Shown here piece by piece: positions 6,178 through 12,640 of a stretch of DNA of 12,640 nt. The notes under the pieces were generated by a model. The model was given only the letters and a program-made list of their open reading frames with translations, had not been told where the DNA came from and did not search any database. The translations under genes and the position numbers were made by a program. The DNA lies in contig JAMPYH010000046.1 of assembly GCA_023700785.1 (NCBI GenBank), positions 1-12,640 on the forward strand, in the 5' to 3' direction. Within the stretch, counting starts at the first letter, position 1, and each line of letters opens with the position of its first letter. The DNA comes from Candidatus Zixiibacteriota bacterium. GTDB lineage: Bacteria; Zixibacteria; MSB-5A5; GN15; FEB-12.

Positions 6178-6247
6178 CTTGCCGGCATCCCACGTCAGAT
6201 ACGGGAACATCCCCTCTTTCCCGCCTGGCACTGTCGGCAAGTTTTTT
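6178..6247 (+). terminator. Plus-strand stem-loop with T6 tract (terminator or end of a small RNA)
   Basis: CTTGCCG (6178-6184) pairs exactly with CGGCAAG (6235-6241), followed at once by TTTTTT (6242-6247). Inside the closing stem, CAG-ATA-CGGGAA (6196-6207) pairs with TTCCCG-C-CTG around a C-rich loop. The U-tract exists only on the plus strand, yet no plus-strand gene precedes it, so it may end an unannotated small RNA or stop transcription entering the minus-strand operon. It lies 11 bases past the rhodanese stop codon. Confidence 0.4.
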
Positions 6248-6258
6248 ATTGGCTGAGA

Positions 6259-6738
6259 TCACTCCCCGGAGATCGTTTCGTACCCGGCCGCTTTCCACGC
6301 GACTATTCCACCCGCCACATTAAACGCGTTGCTGTAACCTTTTTCGCGCAAATATTGGGTGACAATTCCGGAACGTCGTCCGGAGCGGCAGAATAGGTAG
6401 ATCGGGGCAGACTTATCCTGAGGCAGTTGACTGAGAGAATCCGGCACTTGCTCATACGCGATAAGGTCATCGGTGAATGCCAGTCGCTCGCTCACATATT
6501 CCGGAACAGTGCGGACATCGAGCAGAAAAATGTCCTCACCGGCGAGTACCTTCTGCCGCAATTGCTCGACAGTGACAGCGGGGATGGAAGGTTCGGCGGA
6601 GGTCATATCATCGGCGGTGTCCGCCGCTTCCTTGCAGGAAAGCAGCAGCGGAAAAAGCAACAACAGGAGAGCCTGTTTAATTCTCCGACTGCGGCTGTTC
6701 CGCGAAGGTCTTGAAGCTGAAAATGCGCCACTTCCCAT
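6259..6738 (-). CDS. Rhodanese-like domain lipoprotein
   Basis: The C-terminal ~110 residues are a single rhodanese domain: EDIFLLDVRTVPEYVSERL, then the active-site loop FCRSGRRSG with the catalytic cysteine, then GYSNAFNVAGGIVAWKAAGY. Such domains transfer sulfur via a cysteine persulfide; the substrate here is unknown. The N-terminus contains IKQALLLLLFPLLLSC, a lipoprotein signal, so the enzyme should be membrane-anchored and periplasmic. The start is unclear. The ATG at 6738 gives 159 residues but overlaps the upstream gene by 62 bases and has no Shine-Dalgarno. The signal begins exactly at an ATT codon (6681-6679) that overlaps the upstream TAA, resembling a translationally coupled ATT start. 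A longer frame goes back to 6795. It is the last gene of the hutU-led run. Confidence 0.8.
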   Translation of the reverse strand: MGSGAFSASRPSRNSRSRRIKQALLLLLFPLLLSCKEAADTADDMTSAEPSIPAVTVEQLRQKVLAGEDIFLLDVRTVPEYVSERLAFTDDLIAYEQVPDSLSQLPQDKSAPIYLFCRSGRRSGIVTQYLREKGYSNAFNVAGGIVAWKAAGYETISGE

Positions 6739-7156
6739 TGAGTTTATGCACGCCGAAATTGGTTCGGTATCCTTTGGAATGTTCTTTATCCACAAAGGTC
6801 ACCTCAACCGTGGCGGCGTCTCCTTCCACAAAGGCGTTATTGATTATCCTCTGGAGCGAGAACCAGCGCTGCTTGGTCAAGCCGTCGCCGGTCAGATCAT
6901 CTAATATCTCCTGCGGCGAATGAAAGACGCGCGGCTGGTCGGTAGTGACCGCGTAATCTTCGGCGGTGTTGCGCATTAACGCCGGAAGGTCCAGAAGTCG
7001 AGCGACGGTCGCCTGATCGTTTTTCTCCATCGCGCCAAACAGCGCGATAACCGTCTCACGCGGATCATCCGGTCCCGAATCCTGACAGCCGACCATCAGA
7101 CCGGCCACAAGGATCGCGACCAGCGCCAAAGTTAACATCATCCGTGATCTTTTCAT
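6677..7156 (-). CDS. Lipoprotein with NTF2-like / DUF4878-like domain
   Basis: The start at 7156 is supported by GGGGAG six bases upstream and by ATGA overlap with the preceding porV-like stop, and it gives 159 residues. Residues 1-24 (MKRSRMMLTLALVAILVAGLMVGC) are a lipoprotein signal with lipid-bearing Cys24. The mature part, PRETVIALFGAMEKNDQATVARLLDLPALM, followed by a beta-rich half ending VHKLNGKWRIFSF, has the shape of NTF2-like/DUF4878 lipoproteins, in which a helical start is followed by a curved sheet. No catalytic residues are evident, and the fold assignment is by resemblance only. Overlaps on both sides suggest it is translated together with the porV-like gene and the rhodanese lipoprotein. 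Confidence 0.8.
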   Translation of the reverse strand: MKRSRMMLTLALVAILVAGLMVGCQDSGPDDPRETVIALFGAMEKNDQATVARLLDLPALMRNTAEDYAVTTDQPRVFHSPQEILDDLTGDGLTKQRWFSLQRIINNAFVEGDAATVEVTFVDKEHSKGYRTNFGVHKLNGKWRIFSFKTFAEQPQSEN

Positions 7157-8100
7157 TTGAAACTCCCCTGCCAGGTGATGCGGTGCATGTCGCCGAGATC
7201 GGCGGCTGGTGAGAAGGCATAGGACAATTGTGTATGCCACAGGTCAAATCCAAAGCCGACCGAAAGTCCGGCCCACTTATCGTCAGAGCCTTCGCTCCGA
7301 TAGTTGGTGCCGAACGAGTTCCACCCGAGCCTCAGATAGACCGGATCGAGCTTGAAATACTCCAGGCCGACCGCCACAAACGGATCGTTGTCGGTCGGCA
7401 GGGCAACATCGAGGCTGGCGATCAGATCAAGTCCACGCGGCCGAATAGCGCCGCCGGCTCGAATGGTCAGCGGAAGATTATCTTTCTCTTCGCCGAGGCT
7501 GGAGAACTGCGCGCCAAGATTCTGGATGGCGATACCGGCATGGTAGCGATTTCGGTCGGAGACCCATTTCGCGCCAAGGTCGATCGCGCCGCCCGTCGCG
7601 GAGTAATCTTGAAGATTCTCGTAGATGAACTTGCCGGTCGCGCCGATAAGTATGGTCGGCTTGATCCGCATCGAGTAAGAGACGCCGAAAGTCATATCCG
7701 AGCCGCTAAACTCGCCGAGCACATTCCCCGCTTCATCGGTCTCGATAAAATCGCCGTAATTCAGATAATTGATATGAAACGCGATCGTCCGGTCGAGCGA
7801 CATCGGCAGCACCACGCCGATCATGCCGTTGTTGATATCCGCGATATAGCTGTGATACTCCACCATGAATCGCTTCCCCTCAAGCTGCACCAGGCCGGCG
7901 GGGTTGTAATAGACGGCCATTTCATCGTCCGCGAGACCGGTGAACGCTCCTCCCATCGCCACGGCGCGCGCGCCGGGATTGATCTTCAGGAACGGAAACG
8001 CCGATGTCCCCGCGTTGGAATTGATCGCGTATAGATCGGCGGTCGGCGCAAGCAGGACGGCAATAAAGAGGCAAAGCGTGGTTGGGATAGTTCTTTTCAT
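7153..8100 (-). CDS. PorV/PorQ family outer-membrane protein
   Basis: The start at 8100 follows AGGAA, and the 315-residue product begins with a signal peptide (MKRTIPTTLCLFIAVLLAPTADLYA, cut near residue 25). The mature N-terminus, NSNAGTSAFPFLKINPGARAVAMGGAFTGLADDEMAVYYNPAGL, is the hallmark of the PorV/PorQ (UPF0164) outer-membrane barrel family. Alternating hydrophobic strands continue to the end (GLSVGFGFDLWHTQLSYAFSP). PorV is an outer-membrane component of the type IX secretion system in Bacteroidetes, but many homologues occur in bacteria without that system, so secretion must not be assumed. The gene has its own near-consensus promoter at 8119-8147 and overlaps the next lipoprotein gene by ATGA. 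An in-frame ATG at 8166 would start upstream of that promoter and lacks the signal peptide at its N-terminus. Confidence 0.88.
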   Translation of the reverse strand: MKRTIPTTLCLFIAVLLAPTADLYAINSNAGTSAFPFLKINPGARAVAMGGAFTGLADDEMAVYYNPAGLVQLEGKRFMVEYHSYIADINNGMIGVVLPMSLDRTIAFHINYLNYGDFIETDEAGNVLGEFSGSDMTFGVSYSMRIKPTILIGATGKFIYENLQDYSATGGAIDLGAKWVSDRNRYHAGIAIQNLGAQFSSLGEEKDNLPLTIRAGGAIRPRGLDLIASLDVALPTDNDPFVAVGLEYFKLDPVYLRLGWNSFGTNYRSEGSDDKWAGLSVGFGFDLWHTQLSYAFSPAADLGDMHRITWQGSFK

Positions 8101-8118
8101 TTGGAGTTCCTGGTCTGG

Positions 8119-8147
8119 ATAATATCGGCAGCGTGGGGCGATGTCAA
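8119..8147 (-). promoter_or_regulatory. Near-consensus internal promoter of the porV-like gene
   Basis: On the minus strand TTGACA (8147-8142, perfect) and TATTAT (8124-8119, five of six) are 17 bp apart, in the 66-bp gap between lptE and the porV-like gene. Predicted transcription starts near 8112, about 12 bases before the start codon, so the leader is short. This is the strongest promoter sequence in the window. Confidence 0.7.
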
Positions 8148-8166
8148 CCCTTTTTGCCTGCGGCAT

Positions 8167-8688
8167 TTACCATGATTTGGTGGTACGGTTGAGGATAGCG
8201 TCAACCAGCCGAGCTCCGGCTCGTTGCTGCCCATCCTGTTCGGTCTCGGAATTGGCGTTATACACCCCCTCCTGGGTCATATGCTCGGTCCAGATATCCG
8301 AATCGTCCTTTGGATTCTTCAAGGTAACCTGGAGGTCGAGCAAAACCTTATACTCCTCAACCTGGTCGGTCTGGTCAAATTTGAAGGGGAGCTTTTCGTA
8401 GCGATTTAACACCGCCACCAGCGCGGCATCGGCTTTTCCCGACGGCACCACTCTCAGGGTCCCTTCCTTAATGAAAGCATCGATCACGATCTCGGCCAGG
8501 CGGTCGGTGAAGCCAAACTCATTGGTCTTGTTCTCAAACGGTTCGACCGAGATGGTCTTAATGCTCGCTTTCCCGGCCGGATTGAGCGTATAGACTCCAC
8601 ACCCCGCGAGCAGGGTGACAAGGGAAAGGAATGCCGCGATCGATCGCATATATCTTTGAACCCCTGAGGTCGGTTGCCGTTCCATCAT
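8167..8688 (-). CDS. lptE: LptE family LPS-assembly lipoprotein
   Basis: The 173-residue product has a lipoprotein signal ending LVTLLAGC (Cys30). The mature part opens GVYTLNPAGKASIKTISVEPFENKTNEFGFTDRLAEIVIDAFIKEG, the typical LptE start (a YxL element, then 'I.TI.V..F.N.T' and a helix of the 'L...V..A.I..G' kind). LptE plugs the LptD barrel and helps insert lipopolysaccharide into the outer leaflet; LptD is not in this window. The start at 8688 overlaps the hutI stop as ATGATGG (ATGA overlap). An alternative at 8649 (MRSIAAFL...) with AGGGG about 11 bases upstream would leave a shorter, more typical signal. The role follows from family resemblance. Confidence 0.82.
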   Translation of the reverse strand: MMERQPTSGVQRYMRSIAAFLSLVTLLAGCGVYTLNPAGKASIKTISVEPFENKTNEFGFTDRLAEIVIDAFIKEGTLRVVPSGKADAALVAVLNRYEKLPFKFDQTDQVEEYKVLLDLQVTLKNPKDDSDIWTEHMTQEGVYNANSETEQDGQQRAGARLVDAILNRTTKSW

Positions 8689-9947
8689 CGCTGAAGCACC
8701 ACCTGTCCCCGCTTGATGACAGCCGATACGAGGTTGACACCATAATGATAGGGTAATTCACGGTAGTCGTCCATCTCCCAGATCACCAGATCCGCCGGCA
8801 GACCGGGGATCAGCATGCCGACCTGTCCTCCCAGGTCGATCGCGCATGCGGCGTTGACTGTCACCGCGCAAAACGCTTCGGCGGCGGTCATCCGCAGTTG
8901 GGTCGCGGCAAACGATATCATCATCGGGAGCGACTCGGAGTAGTTGGAGCCGGGGTTGCAATCAGTCGAAAGCGCGACCACCACGCCGTTGTCGATCATC
9001 TTCCGGGCTGGAGCGAAGTCCCCATGCCCGAGTGAATAACTCGTTCCGGGCAGGAGTACCGCCACCGTCCTGGATCCCGCCATCGCTTTGATGCCGGCAT
9101 CTGAGATGTACACAAGGTGATCGGCCGAGACCGCGGACATGGAGGCCGCCAGCTCCGCGCCGCCGAATGAGACCAGTTCGTCAGCGTGAAACTTTAGTTT
9201 CATCCCGTAGCCCCGGGCGGCATCCTGTATGCGATATGACTGATCGAGGTCGAAGACCCCTTTCTCGCAGAAGATGTCCGAGAATGCCGCGAGGCCGGAT
9301 TGCGCCACCGCGGGGAGCATCTCGTTGATGATCAGTTCGACATATTTTTCGCGCTTGTCACGGTACTCGTCGGGGAACTCATGCGCTCCCATAAAAGTCG
9401 GGACCAGATCGATAACATGATCCCGATGCAGGTCGCGGATGACTTCAAGCTGTTTTAACTCGGACCCGGTTGACAGGCCGTAACCTGACTTGGCTTCAAT
9501 GGTCGTGACACCATGCTCGACAAATCGATCCAGGCGGCGCATCGCTTTCTGGTATAGGATTGCTTCCGGCGTGCTTCGGAGATCCCGCACCGAGCGACGG
9601 ATACCGCCGCCCGCCTGAGCGATCTCCATATAGCTTTTTCCCTGCAGCCGCATCTCGAACTCGTCCTCACGAGTAGCCGAGAAGACCGGATGGGTGTGCG
9701 GGTCGATAAGGCCGGGAGTGACCACCTTCCCCTCGGCATCAACTTCGATACAGTCGGGCGCGAGCGCGAGTTTCAGTTTGCTTCGCTCGCCGGTCCAAAC
9801 AATGGTGTCATCAGCGATGGCGAGCGCGCCGTTTCGGATCATCCCAAGCTCGCGCATGGAGGCAGAAACGCGTGGGACCGGACCGTCCATGGTCAGCAGT
9901 TGGCCGATATTGTTGATAATGAGAGTGACCGGGTTGTCGCTGAGCAT
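8685..9947 (-). CDS. hutI: Imidazolonepropionase (histidine degradation, EC 3.5.2.7)
   Basis: The 420-residue amidohydrolase is full length. It hydrolyses imidazolone-5-propionate to N-formimino-L-glutamate, the third step of histidine catabolism, in the cytosol. Visible family motifs are the metal-binding DPHTHPVFSATREDEFEMRLQG (His84, His86), the substrate region EAKSGYGLS (151-159), KLKFHADE (250-257, His254 and Glu257), SADHLVY (His277) and LSTDCNPGSN (Asp329). The start ATG follows the hutU stop directly (TAGATG, no gap), and the stop overlaps lptE by ATGA, so it is translated in a chain with both neighbours. No missing residues were noticed. Confidence 0.95.
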   Translation of the reverse strand: MLSDNPVTLIINNIGQLLTMDGPVPRVSASMRELGMIRNGALAIADDTIVWTGERSKLKLALAPDCIEVDAEGKVVTPGLIDPHTHPVFSATREDEFEMRLQGKSYMEIAQAGGGIRRSVRDLRSTPEAILYQKAMRRLDRFVEHGVTTIEAKSGYGLSTGSELKQLEVIRDLHRDHVIDLVPTFMGAHEFPDEYRDKREKYVELIINEMLPAVAQSGLAAFSDIFCEKGVFDLDQSYRIQDAARGYGMKLKFHADELVSFGGAELAASMSAVSADHLVYISDAGIKAMAGSRTVAVLLPGTSYSLGHGDFAPARKMIDNGVVVALSTDCNPGSNYSESLPMMISFAATQLRMTAAEAFCAVTVNAACAIDLGGQVGMLIPGLPADLVIWEMDDYRELPYHYGVNLVSAVIKRGQVVLQR

Positions 9948-11600
9948 CTATTTCAACATTGGGATCTTGATCTTGTGTTTTTTGGCGTGAACGACCGCGT
10001 CGCGGTAGCCCGCGTCCGCGTGACGCATCACACCGGTGCCGGGGTCATTGGTCAGGACACGGTTGAGGCGGAGCTTCATCTCTTTGGAACCATCGGCCAC
10101 GACCACCATACCGGCATGGATCGAATTGCCGATCCCGACCCCGCCGCCATGATGGATCGAGACCCAGCTTGCGCCGGACGCGGTGTTGAGCAGACCATTG
10201 AGAAGCGGCCAGTCGGCGATGGCGTCAGAACCGTCGGCCATGCCTTCGGTCTCGCGGTTGGGCGATGCCACCGAGCCGCAGTCGAGATGATCCCGCCCGA
10301 TAACCATCGGCGCGGATATCTTCCCCTGCTTGATATAGGTATTGATGATATCCCCGAACTCAGCCCGCTCGCCGTAGCCAAGCCAACAGACACGCGATGG
10401 CAGCCCCTGAAATGGGACCGATTCGTGCGCTTTGTTGATCCAACGCACCAGCGGTTTGTTGTAGCCAAATTTGGTCTGGATGATCCTATCGGTGACATGA
10501 ATATCTTCCGGCTTGCCGGAGAGAGCGGCCCATCTGAACGGGCCCTTTCCTTCGCAGAAGAGCGGCCGAATGTACGCCGGCACAAATCCGGGGAAGGCGA
10601 ATGCCGTCTTGAGACCGCCGATCTCGGCCTGGCCGCGAAGGTTGTTGCCGTAGTCGAAGACTATTGATCCGGCCTTCTGGAACTTCACCATCGCGTCACA
10701 ATGCTTGACCATCGATTCGTACGCTTTAGCGATATATCCTTTTGGATCCTTCTCGCGCAGACGCGCGGCTTCAGTAATGGTAAGCCCCTCAGGGATGTAG
10801 CCATTCAGTTCGTCATGAGCGGAGGTCTGGTCAGTGACAATGTCGGGCAGAATGCCGCGGCGATAGATCTCCGGGAATATCTCAGCGCAATTCCCCACCA
10901 GTCCTAAAGAGATGGCGTTGCCGGCGCGCGTGGACTCTTTGACCAGTTTGAGCGCTTTGTCGAGGTCTTTTACTTTCAGATCGCAGTAGCCTATCTTCAG
11001 TCGCCGGTTAATACGCGCTTCGTCTGCTTCGACCACGAGGGTCACGGCGTTATTAAATACGCCCGCCAAAGGCTGAGCGCCGCCCATCCCTCCCATGCCG
11101 CCGGTAAGGATCCATTTGCCGGTCAGATCGCCGCCAAAATGCTTGTCAGCGACAGCGGCAAAGGTTTCGTAGGTCCCCTGAAGGATCCCCTGTGTGCCGA
11201 TGTATATCCAGCTCCCGGCGGTCATCTGGCCGTACATGATCAGGCCCAGTTTTTCCAACGCGCGAAACTTCTCCCAGGTCGCCCACCGGGGGACCAGATG
11301 AGAATTGGCGATGAGCACTCGTGGCGCGTACTCGTGCGTGCGGAAGATGCCAACCGGCTTCCCTGATTGTACCAGCAGCGTTTCGTCATTCTCGAGTGAT
11401 TTGAGCGACTTGACTATGGCGTGGTAAGCATCCCAATTCCTGGCCGCTTTGCCGGAGCCGCCGTAAATGATAAGATCCTGCGGTTTTTCGGCTACTTCGG
11501 GGTCGAGGTTGTTGTTGAGCATCCTCAGGGCGGCTTCCTGATGCCAGCCTTTACACGAGAGGGTGAGGCCGTGAGCGGCCCGGACAGTGGGTATCTTCAT
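9948..11600 (-). CDS. hutU: Urocanate hydratase (EC 4.2.1.49)
   Basis: The 550-residue enzyme is complete and converts urocanate to imidazolone-5-propionate using tightly bound NAD+ as an electrophile. Family signatures are seen throughout: IYGGSGKAARNWDAYH (45-60), QSGKPVGIF (78-86), GQMTAGSWIYIGTQGI (124-139), the glycine-rich NAD-binding TGGMGGMGGAQPLA (166-179), active-site Cys405 in RVCWLGYGER, and RDHLDCGSVASPNRETEGMADGSDAIADWPLLN (436-468). The start at 11600 has GGAG upstream at a suitable distance and a strong promoter at 11633-11661. It heads the run hutU-hutI-lptE. Neither hutH (histidine ammonia-lyase) nor the enzyme for formiminoglutamate is adjacent. Confidence 0.96.
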   Translation of the reverse strand: MKIPTVRAAHGLTLSCKGWHQEAALRMLNNNLDPEVAEKPQDLIIYGGSGKAARNWDAYHAIVKSLKSLENDETLLVQSGKPVGIFRTHEYAPRVLIANSHLVPRWATWEKFRALEKLGLIMYGQMTAGSWIYIGTQGILQGTYETFAAVADKHFGGDLTGKWILTGGMGGMGGAQPLAGVFNNAVTLVVEADEARINRRLKIGYCDLKVKDLDKALKLVKESTRAGNAISLGLVGNCAEIFPEIYRRGILPDIVTDQTSAHDELNGYIPEGLTITEAARLREKDPKGYIAKAYESMVKHCDAMVKFQKAGSIVFDYGNNLRGQAEIGGLKTAFAFPGFVPAYIRPLFCEGKGPFRWAALSGKPEDIHVTDRIIQTKFGYNKPLVRWINKAHESVPFQGLPSRVCWLGYGERAEFGDIINTYIKQGKISAPMVIGRDHLDCGSVASPNRETEGMADGSDAIADWPLLNGLLNTASGASWVSIHHGGGVGIGNSIHAGMVVVADGSKEMKLRLNRVLTNDPGTGVMRHADAGYRDAVVHAKKHKIKIPMLK

Positions 11601-11632
11601 GGATGAATCTCCGTCTCAATCACAGTCGGCCG

Positions 11633-11661
11633 AATATAGCCACGCTGCCGAGCCAAGTCAA
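11633..11661 (-). promoter_or_regulatory. Promoter of the hutU-led operon
   Basis: On the minus strand TTGACT (11661-11656) and TATATT (11638-11633) are 17 bp apart, each matching five of six consensus bases. The expected start near 11626 gives a ~25-nt leader. No clear operator dyad for a HutC-type repressor overlaps it. Confidence 0.65.
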
Positions 11662-11675
11662 ATAGTGATTTATAC

Positions 11676-11704
11676 TTGCCGCTGTACGACACGGTTTGTA
11701 TGCT
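11676..11704 (+). promoter_or_regulatory. Possible promoter of the GNAT gene
   Basis: TTGCCG (11676-11681) and TATGCT (11699-11704) are 17 bp apart, each four of six to consensus. The transcript would start right at the AAGGGAG ribosome binding site (11711-11717), an unusually short leader, so this is tentative. Confidence 0.3.
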
Positions 11705-11722
11705 GTCTTGAAGGGAGTTTAT

Positions 11723-12319
11723 ATGGCTATAAATTTTGTCCCCCTGACCGGCAAGAAGGTCAAACTTCGACCCTTGCGAAATTCCGATTTAGACGCGCTG
11801 TGCGAGCATGCCAGAGATCGCGAGATCAGCCGATTTACCTTTGTGCCCCATCCGTATCGCCCGGATCACGCGCGCCGCTTCCTGGACTATTGCCGCGTTC
11901 AGGCGCGCAAAGGGATCGGAATGCACTTCGGCATCGAGGAGCGATCATCCGGTCGGATCATCGGGGTGGTCGGGATCGAAGGGATCGATCGACATAATCG
12001 AAAAGCTGAGATCGGCTACTGGCTCGGCAAAAAATACTGGCGGCAGGGAATCGCTTTCGAGGCCGTTTCACTTGTCCTCAAATATCTGTTCGGTACGCTT
12101 CGTATGAATCGTGTTTACGCGCATATTTTCCCGGGAAATATAGCCTCGGAACGGCTGCTCTTGCGATTAGGGTTTCTATACGAAGGGATGGAGCGCGCGA
12201 GCAGACTTCGGCGGGGGCGCTGGATGGACTGCATCCTCTACGCCATACTCCGAGAGGAGTATCGAGCTGGTCGCAGACAGTCCGGGAAATCGCATTCGTC
12301 ACGCGAGGATGAGAAATGA
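11723..12319 (+). CDS. GNAT family N-acetyltransferase (RimJ/RimL type)
   Basis: The start at 11723 (198 residues) is chosen because AAGGGAG (11711-11717) sits five bases upstream; an in-frame ATG at 11696 would add nine residues and has no such site. The opening LTGKKVKLRPLRNSDLDAL is typical of the RimJ/RimL acetyltransferase branch. The acetyl-CoA loop is KKYWRQGIAFEA (103-114), after the beta strand KAEIGYWL. The C-terminal motif PGNIASERLLLRLGFLYEGMERA (137-159) matches the family's 'N..S..L..K.GF..EG' pattern. The acceptor (a protein N-terminus or a small molecule) cannot be told from sequence. It is divergent from hutU and upstream of a DUF4416 gene 41 bp away, probably co-transcribed. 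Confidence 0.9.
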   Translation: MAINFVPLTGKKVKLRPLRNSDLDALCEHARDREISRFTFVPHPYRPDHARRFLDYCRVQARKGIGMHFGIEERSSGRIIGVVGIEGIDRHNRKAEIGYWLGKKYWRQGIAFEAVSLVLKYLFGTLRMNRVYAHIFPGNIASERLLLRLGFLYEGMERASRLRRGRWMDCILYAILREEYRAGRRQSGKSHSSREDEK

Positions 12320-12360
12320 TTGTCGATCTTGTCACTTTTTTGTTGATTTAGTCTGGAGAA

Positions 12361-12640
12361 ATGTCAGTTTTGGGTCAATCTATGGCACGCATACAGAAAC
12401 CGGCGCCGGGGCGCCTGATCATCTCGGTCCTGCATTCGTCACGCGACGCGCTGGCTGACGCTTTGCGGCAATGTGAACGCCGCTTCGGTCGGGTCCAGGC
12501 GGAGACGATCGATATCCCGCATGCCAACGGCCGCGACTATGCCGAAGAGATGGGGACCGATCTGCAGAGCCGCTTTTTCTCATTTGAGCGGATTATCCCC
12601 CTCGAGAGCCTTATCGAGATCAAGTCCGCCTGTCATAAGC
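12361..12640 (+). CDS. DUF4416 family protein (partial, runs off right edge)
   Basis: An open frame of 93 codons reaches the window end. The sequence ARIQKPAPGRLIISVLHSSRDALADALRQCERRFGRV, then DYAEEMGTDLQSRFFSFERIIPLESLIEIKSACHK, matches my memory of the DUF4416 family, cytosolic proteins of unknown function found in many anaerobes and FCB bacteria. Two starts are possible: ATG at 12361, with GGAG only two bases away, and ATG at 12382, with GGGT about six bases upstream and an N-terminus closer to the family's usual one. It follows the GNAT gene by 41 bp. Confidence is good for the coding frame and moderate for the family. Confidence 0.78.
   Translation, partial: MSVLGQSMARIQKPAPGRLIISVLHSSRDALADALRQCERRFGRVQAETIDIPHANGRDYAEEMGTDLQSRFFSFERIIPLESLIEIKSACHK

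Noticed and set aside
6178..6247. ZTP riboswitch or 6S RNA at the T6 stem-loop (because of a CCGCCTGGCA segment)
   Set aside because: The 5' conserved half of the ZTP aptamer is absent and the GG/GGG core does not match; for 6S RNA the closed 64-nt structure is too short and lacks the long central bubble.
6017..6298. 93-codon minus-strand frame in the gap after the rhodanese gene
   Set aside because: It overlaps the rhodanese 3' end in another frame, has no Shine-Dalgarno and no recognisable motif.
7153..8100. Evidence for a type IX secretion system
   Set aside because: Only a PorV/PorQ-family barrel is seen; such proteins are common without the system, no other components are present, and the LVIVD protein has a dockerin-like tail rather than a clear type A C-terminal sorting domain.
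9690..10667. 325-codon open frame on the plus strand opposite hutU/hutI
   Set aside because: It is antisense to two complete, well-recognised enzymes, its product resembles no family, and it has no ribosome binding site; high-GC codon bias on the minus strand explains it.

Overview
The window looks like chromosomal DNA from a Gram-negative bacterium. An LptE-type LPS-assembly lipoprotein, a PorV/PorQ-type outer-membrane protein, several lipoprotein signal peptides and a large secreted LVIVD-repeat protein ending in a dockerin-like 'DISDL' tail together suggest the FCB superphylum. That tail style resembles Candidatus Zixibacteria and relatives. This placement is inferred from protein style, not from a marker gene.

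Layout. (1) 1-398, minus: 5' part of a secreted DUF6448-family protein, divergent from (2) 617-2836, plus: a secreted choice-of-anchor-B / LVIVD-repeat protein with a good sigma70-like promoter. (3) 2837-3568: a small repeat island. A GIY-YIG nuclease gene (minus) sits tightly between two inverted copies of a ~54-bp imperfect palindrome, and two more copies lie next to it in direct orientation. This is the most interesting part of the window. (4) 3569-5107, minus: YifB/ComM-type Mg-chelatase-like AAA ATPase with a structured 5' leader. (5) 5293-5772, minus: an unrecognised lipoprotein with its own terminator, followed by a ~490-bp gene-poor gap. (6) 11600 down to 6259, minus: a tightly packed run of hutU, hutI, lptE, a PorV/PorQ-family gene, an NTF2-like lipoprotein and a rhodanese-domain lipoprotein. 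Several junctions overlap or abut (TAGATG, ATGA, ATGA), and a near-consensus internal promoter precedes the porV-like gene. (7) 11723-12640, plus: a GNAT acetyltransferase and the start of a DUF4416 protein, divergent from hutU.

How the genes work together: HutU and HutI carry out the second and third steps of histidine degradation (urocanate to imidazolonepropionate to formiminoglutamate). HutH and the last step are not in the window. The genes following hutI act at the cell envelope (LPS transport, outer-membrane barrel, lipoproteins), so the run mixes catabolic and envelope functions. The palindrome/GIY-YIG island has the look of a small mobile unit with satellite copies. No rRNA, tRNA, CRISPR array or prophage genes were seen.
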